Part shown: in pieces, positions 1 through 13,554 of the stretch
Layout of the letters: every line of letters starts with the position of its first letter
How positions within the stretch are numbered: position 1 is the stretch's first letter
DNA from: Neisseria meningitidis
GTDB lineage: Bacteria > Pseudomonadota > Gammaproteobacteria > Burkholderiales > Neisseriaceae
NCBI RefSeq assembly: GCF_900638555.1
Contig: NZ_LR134525.1
Span: 1,736,001-1,800,000 of the forward strand
Length of the DNA stretch: 64,000 bases
Reading direction: 5' to 3'
Translations under genes and position numbers: made by a program
The notes under the pieces: model-generated
What the model was told of the DNA's origin: nothing
The model's input: the letters and a program-made list of their open reading frames with translations, nothing else
The model's database searches: none

Positions 1-20
1 CGGGGGTTTTCTGAAAGGGT

Positions 21-135
21 GTTTGGCAGTGACCTACTTTCGCATGGAAGAACCACACTATCATCGGCGCTGAGTCGTTTCACGGTCCTGTTCGGGATGG
101 GAAGGCGTGGGACCAACTCGCTATGGCCGCCAAAC
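21..135 (-). rRNA. rrf: 5S ribosomal RNA
   Basis: Reverse complement begins GTTTGGCGGCCATAGCGAG and has the usual 5S length of about 115 bases. It is the last gene of the rRNA operon, about 95 bases after the 23S 3' end. The exact ends are estimated from the general 5S consensus. The operon terminator must lie at or beyond the left edge of the window. Confidence 0.95.
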
Positions 136-229
136 TTAAACTGTTACAAATCGGTAAAGCCTTAATCAATATATTCGGTAATAACTGAATCAGTCAGTAA
201 GCTTTTATCTCTTGAAGTTCTTCAAATGA

Positions 230-3120
<2,891 letters not shown>

Positions 3121-3527
3121 TCTATCATTTCAAGAACTTCTTTGACTTTGCCTAACATTCCGTTGACTAGAACATCAGACTTGAATTTCCTACTTTGATA
3201 AAGCTTACTGCTTTGTTGTGTCTTAATCCTGCCTTTTGTGTTTCAGGATTAAGTCGATACAATCATCACCCAAATACTGTGTTTGTTTTCTTTTCTCTTG
3301 TGAGCGATTTTTTATCCTTTGCAAAGAATAAAAAATCAAAACAAACGCTTTGTCTTTGTTTGTTGATTTCGGCTTTCCAATTTGTTAAAGATCGATGCGT
3401 TCGATATTGCTATCTACTGTGCAAATCAAAACGAGCTGATTATTATATCAGCATTTTGTTCTTGGTCAAGTGTGACGTCGCCCTGAATGGATTCTGTTCC
3501 ATTCTTCCGTTTTGATTTGTACAGTAT
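3121..3527 (-). other. 16S-23S internal transcribed spacer, 3' part
   Basis: This gene-free stretch lies between tRNA-Ala and 23S. On the minus strand it holds a boxA-like antitermination element (ATCTTTAACAAATTGG, near 3377-3393). It is AT-rich and would be processed from the rRNA precursor. No protein gene is supported here. Confidence 0.75.
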
Positions 3528-3602
3528 TGGTGGAGGCAAACGGGATCGAACCGATGACCCCTGCTTGCAAAGCAGGTGCTCTACCAACTGAGCTATGCCC
3601 CC
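3528..3602 (-). tRNA. tRNA-Ala (anticodon TGC)
   Basis: The cloverleaf reads GGGGGCATAGCTCAGTTGG from 3602, with anticodon loop TTTGCAA and encoded CCA at 3528-3530. It sits in the rRNA spacer beside tRNA-Ile, the common bacterial arrangement. My count gives 75 bases with a four-base variable loop (GGTC). A five-base GGGTC loop is what I remember for related beta-proteobacterial tRNA-Ala, so one G may be missing here. Confidence 0.95.
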
Positions 3603-3608
3603 CGTTCT

Positions 3609-3685
<77 letters not shown>

Positions 3686-3783
3686 GGATTCTCTTCTTAA
3701 GCGAATCTTGCCTTCACTCAAGCTTCTTCCGCATCTTTTTCAGTTTACCGATAAGTGTGAATGCCTAAAGCCTCTTCTTTCTC

Positions 3784-5327
<1,544 letters not shown>

Positions 5328-5451
5328 AATCTCTAACTTTTTAACTTCTGGTCTGCTTCAAAGAAACCGACAGGACAATGTTCAAAACATTATCTTGTCT
5401 GTCTTTCAAACAGTGTGAGGCTCAAGGCACTCACACTTATCGGTAATCTGT

Positions 5452-5465
5452 TTTGTTAAAGAGCG
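5452..5465 (-). promoter_or_regulatory. rRNA leader boxA-like antitermination site
   Basis: On the minus strand CGCTCTTTAACAAA lies between the promoter and the 16S start. It matches the boxA consensus TGCTCTTTAACA closely. A second copy sits in the 16S-23S spacer, as expected for NusB/S10-dependent rRNA antitermination. Confidence 0.7.
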
Positions 5466-5470
5466 TTTGA

Positions 5471-5498
5471 ATTATAAAGTATTTCTTCCGCTTGTCAA
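5471..5498 (-). promoter_or_regulatory. rRNA operon promoter
   Basis: On the minus strand TTGACA (5498-5493) and TATAAT (5476-5471) are separated by 16 bases. Both hexamers match the sigma-70 consensus perfectly. The predicted start site is about 5463, just before boxA. The remaining bases up to 5665 hold no other gene. Confidence 0.85.
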
Positions 5499-5665
5499 GA
5501 TATCTCTCGATATCCCCAACATTCTGTGCTATACTTTTCAGTTCGTCCGCCACTTCTGCAGCAGCGAAGAACCGAACTATACGCCCACAGGGGAAAACGG
5601 TCAATACTTTTCTGAAGAAATTTTTTTAAAAATATTTATCTATTTGTTTATAAATTTAATTTATA

Positions 5666-6328
5666 TCAGTCAATTTTATTTTCCATACAGAATTCTTCCA
5701 GTGCCCGATGGATATTTTCAGTCTGCCATTCGTTTTTTAAGGGTGCAACAATTTCGATTTGTCGGTTTTGGTAGTCAAATTGTATTTTCCATGCATACAG
5801 AAACATGGTTTCGGATTCTGTTCCGCCGTATAAGCTGTCACCCAGAATCGGACTGCCCAAACTTTTCATCGCCACTCTCAATTGGTGCGTTTTGCCCGTA
5901 TGCGGTTCTAGGATGAACAGCCGCAGTTTTTCGGCGATACTGATGCTGTGGAATCGGGTAACGGCGATATTTTCTGTATTGCGCGTCAACTTCCACATTC
6001 CACATCTGGATTTTTCCATTCCGCCTTTAATCCAACCCTGCTTTTTGGACGGCTTGCGGTCGGACAGTGCCAAATAGGTTTTTTTGATGCTTTTGCCGGC
6101 AAACTGTCCGCTAAGGGCGGACGCGCTTTCTTTGTTGAGGGCAAACAGTAAAATGCCGCTGGTCTGTTTGTCCAATCGGTGCAGCAGCCACACACGCTCT
6201 ACGCCCAACTGTATGGCGAGTGTTCGGGCCAGTCCGGTCTCGCCGCTGTCTTGGTGGACGGATATGCCGCCCGGTTTGTTGATGGCGACGAAGTCTTGAT
6301 GGCGGAACAAAATTTCCAACATATCCAT
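5666..6328 (-). CDS. RluA-family pseudouridine synthase
   Basis: The 220-residue protein has the RluA/TruC-type core. HRLDKQTSG at about residues 50-58 holds the catalytic Asp53, and LEPHTGKTHQLRVAM is the family's later conserved motif. It should isomerise uridine in rRNA or tRNA; the target base cannot be told from sequence. I chose the ATG at 6328 because AAGG lies just upstream; the open frame extends further upstream but that extension overlaps coaD and looks non-coding. It has no S4 domain, so it is a small single-domain member. It lies downstream of coaD on the same strand with a 25-base gap. Confidence 0.88.
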   Translation of the reverse strand: MDMLEILFRHQDFVAINKPGGISVHQDSGETGLARTLAIQLGVERVWLLHRLDKQTSGILLFALNKESASALSGQFAGKSIKKTYLALSDRKPSKKQGWIKGGMEKSRCGMWKLTRNTENIAVTRFHSISIAEKLRLFILEPHTGKTHQLRVAMKSLGSPILGDSLYGGTESETMFLYAWKIQFDYQNRQIEIVAPLKNEWQTENIHRALEEFCMENKID

Positions 6329-6353
6329 ATATGCCTTGCAAAAATAGAAGGGT

Positions 6354-6866
6354 TCAATTTTCGTGTTGATGTTCGGCAAGGATTTTTTCGTACACAGCTT
6401 GCGGCACGTAGCGGTGGATCGTTTCCGTCCAGCCTTCCGGCCCGACCAGTCCTTTGACCATAGTGGACGACACTTCGGCGATTTCGCGCGGCGGCATGAG
6501 GAATACGGTGGATATTTCGGGGGCGAGGTCGCTGTTGATATGGCGCATGGAACGTTCGTATTCGTAATCCGAAGCAGAACGGATGCCGCGCACGATGAAT
6601 CCTGCATCTACCTCACGGGCGTAATGCACCAGAAATCGGTTTTCAAATACATCGGTTCTGACGTTGGGAAACATTTTAGTAATATCGCACAACATATCCT
6701 GCCTTTCAGCGACGGTATAGGTGCTGCGTTTGTCGGGGTTAATGCCGATGGCGACGATGAGTTCGTCAAACATAGATTGCGCCTGCCGTATCATCCACAG
6801 ATGCCCCAATGTGGGCGGATCGAAACTGCCGGCATAAACGGCGCGGCGCGGTGTATTCGGTAACAT
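6354..6866 (-). CDS. coaD: Phosphopantetheine adenylyltransferase
   Basis: This 170-residue cytoplasmic enzyme adenylates 4'-phosphopantetheine to dephospho-CoA, the penultimate step of coenzyme A synthesis. [10 protein letters not shown] (residues 13-22) is the nucleotidyltransferase nucleotide-binding motif. [13 protein letters not shown] and the SSTMVK segment near residue 145 fit CoaD. I chose the start at 6866 because GGGAGGAATCAA precedes it; the open frame extends 29 codons further without a ribosome site. NadD, 2.3 kb away, belongs to the same fold family but has a different motif set. Confidence 0.95.
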
Positions 6867-6937
6867 TTGATTCCTCCCGGCTTCATAGTCGGCTGTGTGT
6901 TGGTGCGTGTGCATCCGTATTGTATGCCCAAAGTAAA

Positions 6938-6966
6938 ATGCCGTCTGAAGCATTTTCAGACGGCAT
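6938..6966. terminator. DUS inverted-repeat terminator
   Basis: Two opposed DNA uptake sequences (ATGCCGTCTGAA and its complement) form a 12-bp stem with a 5-base loop between the BI-1-like gene and coaD. Paired DUS commonly act as rho-independent terminators in Neisseria. Confidence 0.8.
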
Positions 6967-6989
6967 AGTCGGACGGCGTTTTACCGGCA

Positions 6990-7673
6990 TCAATCCTCGC
7001 CGTTTAAAGACAACAGGATGTTCAGCAGGCTGCTGAAGATGTTGTAAAGCGAGATAAACAGTGTCAGTGCCGCGCTGATGTGGCTGTCTTCGCCGCCGTC
7101 GATGACGGTGCGTACCTGCCACATAATCATTAAGGAACTGAACAAGACAAAACCGGCGGAAATGGTCAGGGCGAGTGCGGGAATACCCAAAAACAGATTG
7201 GCAACCACGGCGACCATCAGAATGACCGCACCTACGGTCAGGAAGCGTCCGAGCGCGTTCATATCGAGCCGGGTTCGGCGCGCCAAGGCGGACATCGTTA
7301 AAAAGACGGCGGCGGTCATCGCGGCGGCAATGCCGACGATTTTCGCACCGTCGGCAATATGGAGCGCGTATTGCAGCACGGGGCCGATCAATACGCCCAT
7401 ACCGAATGTGAATACCATCAGCAGGGTAACGCCGGTATTGCTGTAACGGTTTTTCTCGATGAAGTGGATCATACCGTAGAAAAACGCCAACACGACGGCA
7501 AACCCTATCCAGCGCGAACCGAAGGCGGCGTAAAAATTGAAACCGGCATTGGCGGCAAGTGCCGCGCCTGCGGCAGCCGGAATGAATGAAAATCCGAGCA
7601 GGCGGTAGGTTTTCTGCAGGACGGTGTTTTTAGAAACCGTATGCGCGGTGTAGTCGTAAACGTCGTGTTGCAT
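6990..7673 (-). CDS. BI-1/YccA-family inner membrane protein
   Basis: The 227-residue protein is highly hydrophobic, with about seven predicted membrane segments from residue 25 to the C-terminus. The pattern fits the Bax inhibitor-1/YccA family. In E. coli YccA modulates the FtsH protease; whether that applies here is inference. It is followed by a DUS terminator and appears to be a single-gene unit. Confidence 0.82.
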   Translation of the reverse strand: MQHDVYDYTAHTVSKNTVLQKTYRLLGFSFIPAAAGAALAANAGFNFYAAFGSRWIGFAVVLAFFYGMIHFIEKNRYSNTGVTLLMVFTFGMGVLIGPVLQYALHIADGAKIVGIAAAMTAAVFLTMSALARRTRLDMNALGRFLTVGAVILMVAVVANLFLGIPALALTISAGFVLFSSLMIMWQVRTVIDGGEDSHISAALTLFISLYNIFSSLLNILLSLNGED

Positions 7674-7829
7674 ATCATCTGCTCCTGAAAGCGCGGTTGG
7701 GAATAATGGGGGATTTTAACATTGCCCAATGTCAAAATTTGTCCGGTTGCGTGAAGATAAAGTTGTCCGGCGTATTTTAAAGGCCGTCTGAAGCAGTTTC
7801 GGACAGCCTGTGTTCAAAACGGAAAACCG

Positions 7830-8096
7830 TTATTGCGGAACGTATCCCTGAACGGCATCCGCGCCGTCGCCGAAGAAATACTGCTCCATCTGCTGAGCCA
7901 GGTATTCGCGCGCGCGCGGATCGGCAAGGCTTAAGCGGTTTTCGTTAATCAGCATGGTTTGGTGGCGCGTCCACGCCATCCATGCTTCTTGCGATACGTT
8001 TTCAAAAATGCGCTTGCCCAATTCGTTGGGAAGCGGTGGGAATTTCATGCCTTCGGCTTCTTTGTTGAGCTTAACGCAAAATACCATGCGTGCCAT
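7830..8096 (-). CDS. yggX: Probable Fe(2+)-trafficking protein YggX
   Basis: The 88-residue protein begins [16 protein letters not shown], the conserved N-terminus of the YggX family with its single Cys7, and continues with [11 protein letters not shown] and the typical [16 protein letters not shown] segment. YggX proteins help protect iron-sulfur enzymes against oxidative damage. It lies between rlmH and the BI-1-like gene with no overlap. Confidence 0.93.
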   Translation of the reverse strand: MARMVFCVKLNKEAEGMKFPPLPNELGKRIFENVSQEAWMAWTRHQTMLINENRLSLADPRAREYLAQQMEQYFFGDGADAVQGYVPQ

Positions 8097-8170
8097 AGCG
8101 GATTCCTTTGCTGTGTGTTCAGAAATAACGGGGTGATTTTAACCGATTAGGGGTACGGACAAAAGCCTTC

Positions 8171-8641
8171 TTATTCCCGATGATAGGGATGGTTGTGCAG
8201 GATGGAGGCGGCGCGGTAGAGCTGCTCGGTCAGAAGGACGCGCACCATGCCGTGCGGCAGGGTGAGGCTGGACAGGCGCATCATTATGCGCGCCTGTTGT
8301 TTGAGGCGGTCGGTCATGCCGTCCGCGCCGCCGATGACGAAGCAGACGTGTTCGCCGTTTTGCTGCCAGCTTTTGAGGTGTTCCGCCAGCTCGACGGAGG
8401 TCGGTGCTTTGCCGCGTTCGTCAAGAACGACGAGGAACGCGCCTTGCGGAACGGCTTCGAGGATGCGTTTTTCTTCCGCCGCCATACCTTGGGCGGCATT
8501 CACGCCCGCGCCGCGTTTTTCGGGTTTGATTTCTTTGAGTGCGTAGGCGACGTCGCGTCCGAAGCGTTTGGCGTATTCGGCGACGGCCTCATCAACCCAG
8601 CGCGGCATTTTGGTGCCGACTGCCAAAACGGTAATGTTCAA
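8171..8641 (-). CDS. rlmH: 23S rRNA pseudouridine-1915 N3-methyltransferase RlmH
   Basis: This SPOUT-fold enzyme methylates pseudouridine 1915 of 23S rRNA helix 69. FVIGGADGM and the C-terminal LTEQLYRAASILHNHPYHRE are hallmark segments; the last forms part of the knot that binds S-adenosylmethionine. I place the start at a TTG (8641) because GGGAGAAAGCA sits directly before it and gives 156 residues, the usual family length. The upstream in-frame ATG at 8677 would add DUS-derived residues. It lies downstream of rsfS, another ribosome-related gene. Confidence 0.93.
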   Translation of the reverse strand: MNITVLAVGTKMPRWVDEAVAEYAKRFGRDVAYALKEIKPEKRGAGVNAAQGMAAEEKRILEAVPQGAFLVVLDERGKAPTSVELAEHLKSWQQNGEHVCFVIGGADGMTDRLKQQARIMMRLSSLTLPHGMVRVLLTEQLYRAASILHNHPYHRE

Positions 8642-8662
8642 TGCTTTCTCCCTGACAGGAAA

Positions 8663-8688
8663 ATGCCGTCTGAACATTCAGACGGCAT
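8663..8688. terminator. DUS inverted repeat between rsfS and rlmH
   Basis: Perfect opposed DUS arms of 12 bp are separated by two bases. The hairpin lies just before the rlmH ribosome site and after the rsfS stop, so it may terminate or attenuate between the two genes. Confidence 0.7.
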
Positions 8689-8694
8689 CGGGAA

Positions 8695-9081
8695 TCAGTC
8701 TGCCGCGTGCCACGGCTTCTGCATTCCGGCGTGGAAACTCGGTTTCTCGCCGCCCCAGAGGGTGTCGATGTCGTAGAAGTCGCGCACGGCAGGGAGCATG
8801 ACGTGGACGACGAGGTCTCCTGCATCAACCAACGTCCATTCGCCGCTGTCGCCTTCGGTACTGAGGATTTCAAAACCGGCTTCTTTCAAATCGACGGCAA
8901 CGTTGTTGGCCAGTGCTTTGACTTGGCGGGTACTGTCGCCGCTGGCGATAATCATTCTAGCAAACAGCGAAGTTTTGTCTTGCGTTTCGAGAACGGAAAT
9001 ATCTTTGGCTTTGATGTCTTCGAGGGCGTTGACGGCGACCTCGACCATTTTTTGCAGGTCTTGCAGTTCTTGCTCGTTCAT
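8695..9081 (-). CDS. rsfS: Ribosomal silencing factor RsfS
   Basis: The 128-residue DUF143/Iojap-type protein carries the family's conserved segments: DLKEAGF, then the EGDSGEWTLVDAGDLVVHVML block and the FYDIDTLWG-like C-terminal motif. RsfS binds ribosomal protein L14 and blocks subunit joining when nutrients are short. It lies next to nadD, a very common bacterial pairing. Confidence 0.93.
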   Translation of the reverse strand: MNEQELQDLQKMVEVAVNALEDIKAKDISVLETQDKTSLFARMIIASGDSTRQVKALANNVAVDLKEAGFEILSTEGDSGEWTLVDAGDLVVHVMLPAVRDFYDIDTLWGGEKPSFHAGMQKPWHAAD

Positions 9082-9139
9082 TATGTTCCTAACGGGATGT
9101 TTTCAGACGGCATTATAGCCGTTCCTTACTGATTTGACT

Positions 9140-9745
9140 TTATTTTTCATACAAACCGTGTTCGCGGATGTAGCGTGCGGCGGCAGGCGGGATGCCGTCT
9201 GAAACGCCTTGGCCGGCAAGGTTGTGGCGGATTTCCGTTGACGACACATTATGCATCGGGGCGGACAAGATGCGGACGCTGCCGTCCTGAAGGGACTTGC
9301 CCAGCCATGCGTGCAGTTCGCCCGGCATTTTGTGCAGGCTGTCGCCCTGCCTCATGGCGACGGCGATATTGGTTTCGCGCACGAGCATCTGCCATTTTTT
9401 CCATGTATGCAGCTTCATCAGGCTGTCGCTGCCCATCAGCCACCAGAGTTGCGCCGAGGGGAACTGCTGGCGGAAAATTTGGACGGTGTCGAAAGTATAA
9501 GTCTCGCCGTGACGGACGATGTCGCAGTCGCTGACGGCAAAACGCGCGTCTTCTGCCGTCGCCAGTTCGACCATGGCAAGGCGGTCGGCGGCGGAAGCGG
9601 AGGCGGCATCTTTGTGGTACGGGCCGCCTGCCGGCAGGAAAACAACCGCGTCCAAGCCGATTTCGTCGGCAAAGGCGCGGGCGATGTGGAGATGCCCGTT
9701 GTGTATCGGGTCGAAAGTGCCGCCGAACAGTCCGATTTTCTTCAT
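9140..9745 (-). CDS. nadD: Nicotinate-nucleotide adenylyltransferase
   Basis: The 201-residue enzyme makes deamido-NAD from nicotinate mononucleotide and ATP. GGTFDPIHNGH (residues 8-18) is the nucleotidyltransferase motif, and SSTEIRHNL near the C-terminus is the second ATP-binding motif. Its start codon overlaps the stop of the upstream carbonic anhydrase gene (ATGA), indicating translational coupling. A DUS near the 3' end is read in frame, giving VSDGIPP. Confidence 0.95.
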   Translation of the reverse strand: MKKIGLFGGTFDPIHNGHLHIARAFADEIGLDAVVFLPAGGPYHKDAASASAADRLAMVELATAEDARFAVSDCDIVRHGETYTFDTVQIFRQQFPSAQLWWLMGSDSLMKLHTWKKWQMLVRETNIAVAMRQGDSLHKMPGELHAWLGKSLQDGSVRILSAPMHNVSSTEIRHNLAGQGVSDGIPPAAARYIREHGLYEK

Positions 9746-10341
9746 GATGTTTCCATTCCTTCCGATAAGTCCATGCCGTCTGAAACACTGCCGTCCACAA
9801 CCAGCGTCAGTTTGCCGGTAACGGGATGGATGACCAATCCGTGAACGGCAATATGGCGCGGCATCAGCGGATGGTTACGGATAAGGTCCACCGTGTGGCG
9901 CACGCTGTCTTCGACGTTGTCGAAACCGGTCAGCCAGCCGTCGAGGTCGATACCGGCATAACGCAGGGTTTCGATACGGTCTTCGGGAATCCGGCTTTCC
10001 CGGACGCGCCCGAGGAATTCTTCGGCATTCAGCCCCTGCATACCGCAATCGTGATGGGCGATGACCATAATCTCTCTGACCTTCAATTCAAACACGGCAA
10101 CCAAAAGGCTCCGCATCACCGAACCCCACGGGTGCGTAACCAGCGCGCCGGCATTTTTAATCAGCTTGGCATCGCCGTTTTTCAAACCCAACGCGTCGGG
10201 CAGCAGCCCGATAATCCGCGCATCCATACAGGACAAAACCGCCAGCCCGCGTTCGGGGTATTTGTCGGTAAAGTATTTTTCATATTCGCCCGATTCGACA
10301 AACTGCCGGTTGTGGGCAAGGATGTTATCCAACTCGCTCAT
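9742..10341 (-). CDS. Beta-class carbonic anhydrase
   Basis: The 199-residue enzyme interconverts CO2 and bicarbonate. Likely zinc ligands are Cys38 (in SCMDAR, with the Asp40-Arg42 dyad), His96 and Cys99 (in HHDCGM). The compact length and motif spacing resemble the short Rv1284-like clade. The start at 10341 has GAGGACGGCAAA before it; the open frame extends upstream into the permease gene but that part is non-coding. A DUS is read in frame close to the C-terminus. It is translationally coupled to nadD. Confidence 0.9.
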   Translation of the reverse strand: MSELDNILAHNRQFVESGEYEKYFTDKYPERGLAVLSCMDARIIGLLPDALGLKNGDAKLIKNAGALVTHPWGSVMRSLLVAVFELKVREIMVIAHHDCGMQGLNAEEFLGRVRESRIPEDRIETLRYAGIDLDGWLTGFDNVEDSVRHTVDLIRNHPLMPRHIAVHGLVIHPVTGKLTLVVDGSVSDGMDLSEGMETS

Positions 10342-10369
10342 TTTGCCGTCCTCTGAAAAAGGGTTCGCA

Positions 10370-11911
10370 TTATAACGTTTCCGTCCGTTTTCCGCCTTCG
10401 CCGCCGTCCAACAGCAGGAAAATGCACACCGCAAATGCCGACAACAGCAATGTCAACACCATTGCCCGCGCATAATTATCCTCACCCGCACGCCCCAAAT
10501 AGGCATAAATCAAAGTCGTCAACGTCTGCCATTCCGGACGCGACAGGAACAATGTCGCCGCAAATTCGCCCACACACGTCGCCGCCGCCAAAGTCAGACC
10601 GCGCCGCAACGCCGGTTTCAAGAGGGGGAGTGTAATACGGCATGCCGTCTGAAAGCCGTTTGCACCCAAACCCGCCGCCGCCCTGCCGTAATCCGGCGGC
10701 AGTGCATCCCAGGCTGATAAAACATCTTTTGCCACAAACGGATACGCCAGCAGCGCATACATCGCCAGCAGCAACGGCAACGAAGCCGTCCACCCCGGAT
10801 AAAGCAGCAGCACGCCCGCCGAAACACAAACCGGCGACACCATAAACGGCAAAAACATCAGCCCGCGCATCCACGCTGACCGCCGCGCCGCCGCCGCATA
10901 CACCACACCCAAAACCGCCGCCGCAAACACCGCCGCCGCCGAGAAGCGCAAAGTATTCCACACTGCCTGCCTCGTTTCACTTTCCATTAACACACGCCAC
11001 GATTCGCCGGCCGACCACGCTTTCACAACAATTGCCAACAAAGGAAACAGGCAGCACACAGACAACACCGCCGCCGCAAACGCCAGCAGCACATATCCCC
11101 CGACCGACTGCGGCGGCGACGGCATCACGGGTGAAACCGCCTTATCCGAAACCGCGCGCCTGCCGAACCACGCATACAGCAACCCTGCCGCCGCCGTTAC
11201 CCCCAACACCAGCCACACCAGTGCCGAAGCCCCCGCCATATCGAGTTCGAACATGACCAACTGGTAAATTTCCACTTCGACCGTGGCATAACGGCTGCCG
11301 CCCAGCAGCAATGCCAGCCCGAACCCCGAAAAACAATACAGGAAGACAAGGCACACGCCGCCGGCAAGCCACGGGCGCAAAACGGGCATTTCAATGTCCC
11401 AAAACCGCCGCCACGCCCCCGCGCCCAACGTCCGTGCCGTCTGAAGCCGTGCCGCAGGCACTTGCACAAACCCCTGATACGCCGCCCTGACCAACACAGG
11501 AAGGTTGAAAAACACATTGCCGTACAACAACAGATACGGCGTATCCTGCCGTCCGCGCCACAACAGGCCGTCCGCCCCGAACAGAGCCAGCACGCCCACG
11601 CCCGCCACCAACGTGGGCATCACAAAAGGCAGCATCAGCAGGCGCAGCACCAAAGCCCGCCCCGGAAACGCCAGCCGCGCCAGCACCCACGCGACAGGCA
11701 CGCCCAAAGGCAGCACCAGCACACAGGTTGCCGCTGCCTGAAATACCGTCCACGCCAAACGTTTGAGCATATAGGCATCCGACAGCACCGCGCGCCACGC
11801 CAAACCGTCATACGCCGCCACCGCCCACAAAGGCGCAACGACCATTACCGCCAAAAAAGCCGAAGGCAGCAGGGCAAAAGCACCCCATACCGCCCAACGC
11901 CGTCCATCCAT
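10370..11911 (-). CDS. ABC transporter permease, ThiP/FbpB type
   Basis: The 513-residue protein is a fusion of two permease domains with about twelve membrane segments. Each half carries an EAA-like loop for docking the ATPase: LGAGAWRRFWDIEMPVLRP in the first half and LGANGFQTACRITLPLLKP in the second. The length fits ThiP (thiamine) or FbpB (ferric iron) permeases, and sequence alone does not separate these. No binding protein or ATPase gene is adjacent; a candidate ATPase lies at 33477-34415. The start at 11911 has GGGGAAGGCG upstream. Confidence 0.82.
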   Translation of the reverse strand: MDGRRWAVWGAFALLPSAFLAVMVVAPLWAVAAYDGLAWRAVLSDAYMLKRLAWTVFQAAATCVLVLPLGVPVAWVLARLAFPGRALVLRLLMLPFVMPTLVAGVGVLALFGADGLLWRGRQDTPYLLLYGNVFFNLPVLVRAAYQGFVQVPAARLQTARTLGAGAWRRFWDIEMPVLRPWLAGGVCLVFLYCFSGFGLALLLGGSRYATVEVEIYQLVMFELDMAGASALVWLVLGVTAAAGLLYAWFGRRAVSDKAVSPVMPSPPQSVGGYVLLAFAAAVLSVCCLFPLLAIVVKAWSAGESWRVLMESETRQAVWNTLRFSAAAVFAAAVLGVVYAAAARRSAWMRGLMFLPFMVSPVCVSAGVLLLYPGWTASLPLLLAMYALLAYPFVAKDVLSAWDALPPDYGRAAAGLGANGFQTACRITLPLLKPALRRGLTLAAATCVGEFAATLFLSRPEWQTLTTLIYAYLGRAGEDNYARAMVLTLLLSAFAVCIFLLLDGGEGGKRTETL

Positions 11912-12075
11912 CGCCTTCCCCACTTGAAACACTGATGTTGCGATTGTACCCAAAAGCCCCACATACCGTATATTTCAATCCGACTACATACCGTATCCGC
12001 CTTCCTCCCGCCGTCTGAAATAAATCGTTCAAATAAACAGGAATATAACTTCAGACAAACAACTTACCGCCCGAT

Positions 12076-12097
12076 TTGTGCTATCGTTTTCGCACAA
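12076..12097. promoter_or_regulatory. Possible promoter and operator of gntP
   Basis: TTGTGC and GCACAA form a 6-bp inverted repeat around ten bases. The first arm could also be a -35 box, with TTAAAA 17 bases downstream as -10. The position, 53 bases before gntP, suits a gluconate-responsive repressor site, but this is inferred from symmetry only. Confidence 0.35.
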
Positions 12098-12149
12098 CTT
12101 AAAAAAACCTGACAATTTTGTACTTTTATTACAGAGAAAGGCTTTACAA

Positions 12150-13535
12150 ATGGACGGCTGGACACAGACGCTGTCCGCGCAAACCCTGTTGGGCATTTCG
12201 GCGGCGGCAATCATCCTCATTCTGATTTTAATCGTCAAATTCCGCATCCACGCGCTGCTGACACTGGTCATCGTCAGCCTGCTGACGGCTTTGGCAACCG
12301 GTTTGCCCACAGGCAGCATTGTCAACGACGTACTGGTCAAAAACTTCGGCGGCACGCTCGGCGGCGTGGCGCTTCTGGTCGGCCTGGGCGCGATGCTCGG
12401 ACGTCTGGTCGAAACATCCGGCGGCGCACAGTCGCTGGCGGACGCGCTGATCCGGATGTTCGGCGAAAAACGCGCACCGTTCGCGCTGGGCGTTGCCTCG
12501 CTGATTTTCGGCTTCCCGATTTTCTTCGATGCCGGACTAATCGTCATGCTGCCCATCGTGTTCGCCACCGCACGGCGCATGAAACAGGACGTACTGCCCT
12601 TCGCGCTTGCCTCCATCGGCGCATTTTCCGTCATGCACGTCTTCCTGCCGCCCCATCCGGGCCCGATTGCCGCTTCCGAATTTTACGGCGCGAACATCGG
12701 CCAAGTTTTGATTTTGGGTCTGCCGACCGCCTTCATCACATGGTATTTCAGCGGCTATATGCTCGGCAAAGTGTTGGGGCGCACCATCCATGTTCCCGTT
12801 CCCGAACTGCTCAGCGGCGGCACGCAAGACAACGACCTGCCGAAAGAACCTGCCAAAGCAGGAACGGTCGTCGCCATCATGCTGATTCCCATGCTGCTGA
12901 TTTTCCTGAATACCGGCGTATCGGCCCTCATCAGCGAAAAACTCGTAAGTGCGGACGAAACCTGGGTTCAGACGGCAAAAATAATCGGTTCGACACCGAT
13001 CGCCCTTCTGATTTCCGTATTGGTCGCACTGTTTGTCTTGGGACGCAAACGCGGCGAAAGCGGCAGCGCATTGGAAAAAACCGTGGACGGCGCACTCGCC
13101 CCCGTCTGTTCCGTGATTCTGATTACCGGCGCGGGCGGTATGTTCGGCGGCGTTTTGCGCGCTTCCGGCATCGGCAAGGCACTCGCCGACAGCATGGCGG
13201 ATTTGGGCATTCCCGTCCTTTTGGGCTGTTTCCTTGTCGCCTTGGCACTGCGTATCGCGCAAGGTTCGGCAACCGTCGCCCTGACCACCGCCGCCGCGCT
13301 GATGGCTCCTGCCGTTACCGCCGCCGGCTTTACCGACTGGCAGCTCGCCTGTATCGTATTGGCAACGGCGGCAGGTTCGGTCGGTTGCAGCCACTTCAAC
13401 GACTCCGGCTTCTGGCTGGTCGGCCGCCTCTTGGACATGGACGTACCGACCACGCTGAAAACCTGGACGGTCAACCAAACCCTCATCGCACTCATCGGCT
13501 TTGCCTTGTCCGCACTGCTGTTCGCCATCGTCTGA
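12150..13535 (+). CDS. gntP: Gluconate permease, GntP family
   Basis: The 461-residue inner-membrane symporter has about twelve hydrophobic segments and typical GntP motifs, among them GLGAMLGRLVETSGGAQ, FGFPIFFDAG and the VMHVFLPPHPGP stretch. The C-terminal GSVGCSHFNDSGFWLV block is also characteristic. The start at 12150 follows GAGAAAGG. The gluconate kinase gene starts 19 bases downstream, so the pair forms a small uptake-and-phosphorylation operon feeding 6-phosphogluconate. Confidence 0.92.
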   Translation: MDGWTQTLSAQTLLGISAAAIILILILIVKFRIHALLTLVIVSLLTALATGLPTGSIVNDVLVKNFGGTLGGVALLVGLGAMLGRLVETSGGAQSLADALIRMFGEKRAPFALGVASLIFGFPIFFDAGLIVMLPIVFATARRMKQDVLPFALASIGAFSVMHVFLPPHPGPIAASEFYGANIGQVLILGLPTAFITWYFSGYMLGKVLGRTIHVPVPELLSGGTQDNDLPKEPAKAGTVVAIMLIPMLLIFLNTGVSALISEKLVSADETWVQTAKIIGSTPIALLISVLVALFVLGRKRGESGSALEKTVDGALAPVCSVILITGAGGMFGGVLRASGIGKALADSMADLGIPVLLGCFLVALALRIAQGSATVALTTAAALMAPAVTAAGFTDWQLACIVLATAAGSVGCSHFNDSGFWLVGRLLDMDVPTTLKTWTVNQTLIALIGFALSALLFAIV

Positions 13536-13554
13536 CAGACGGAAAGGATAGTAA

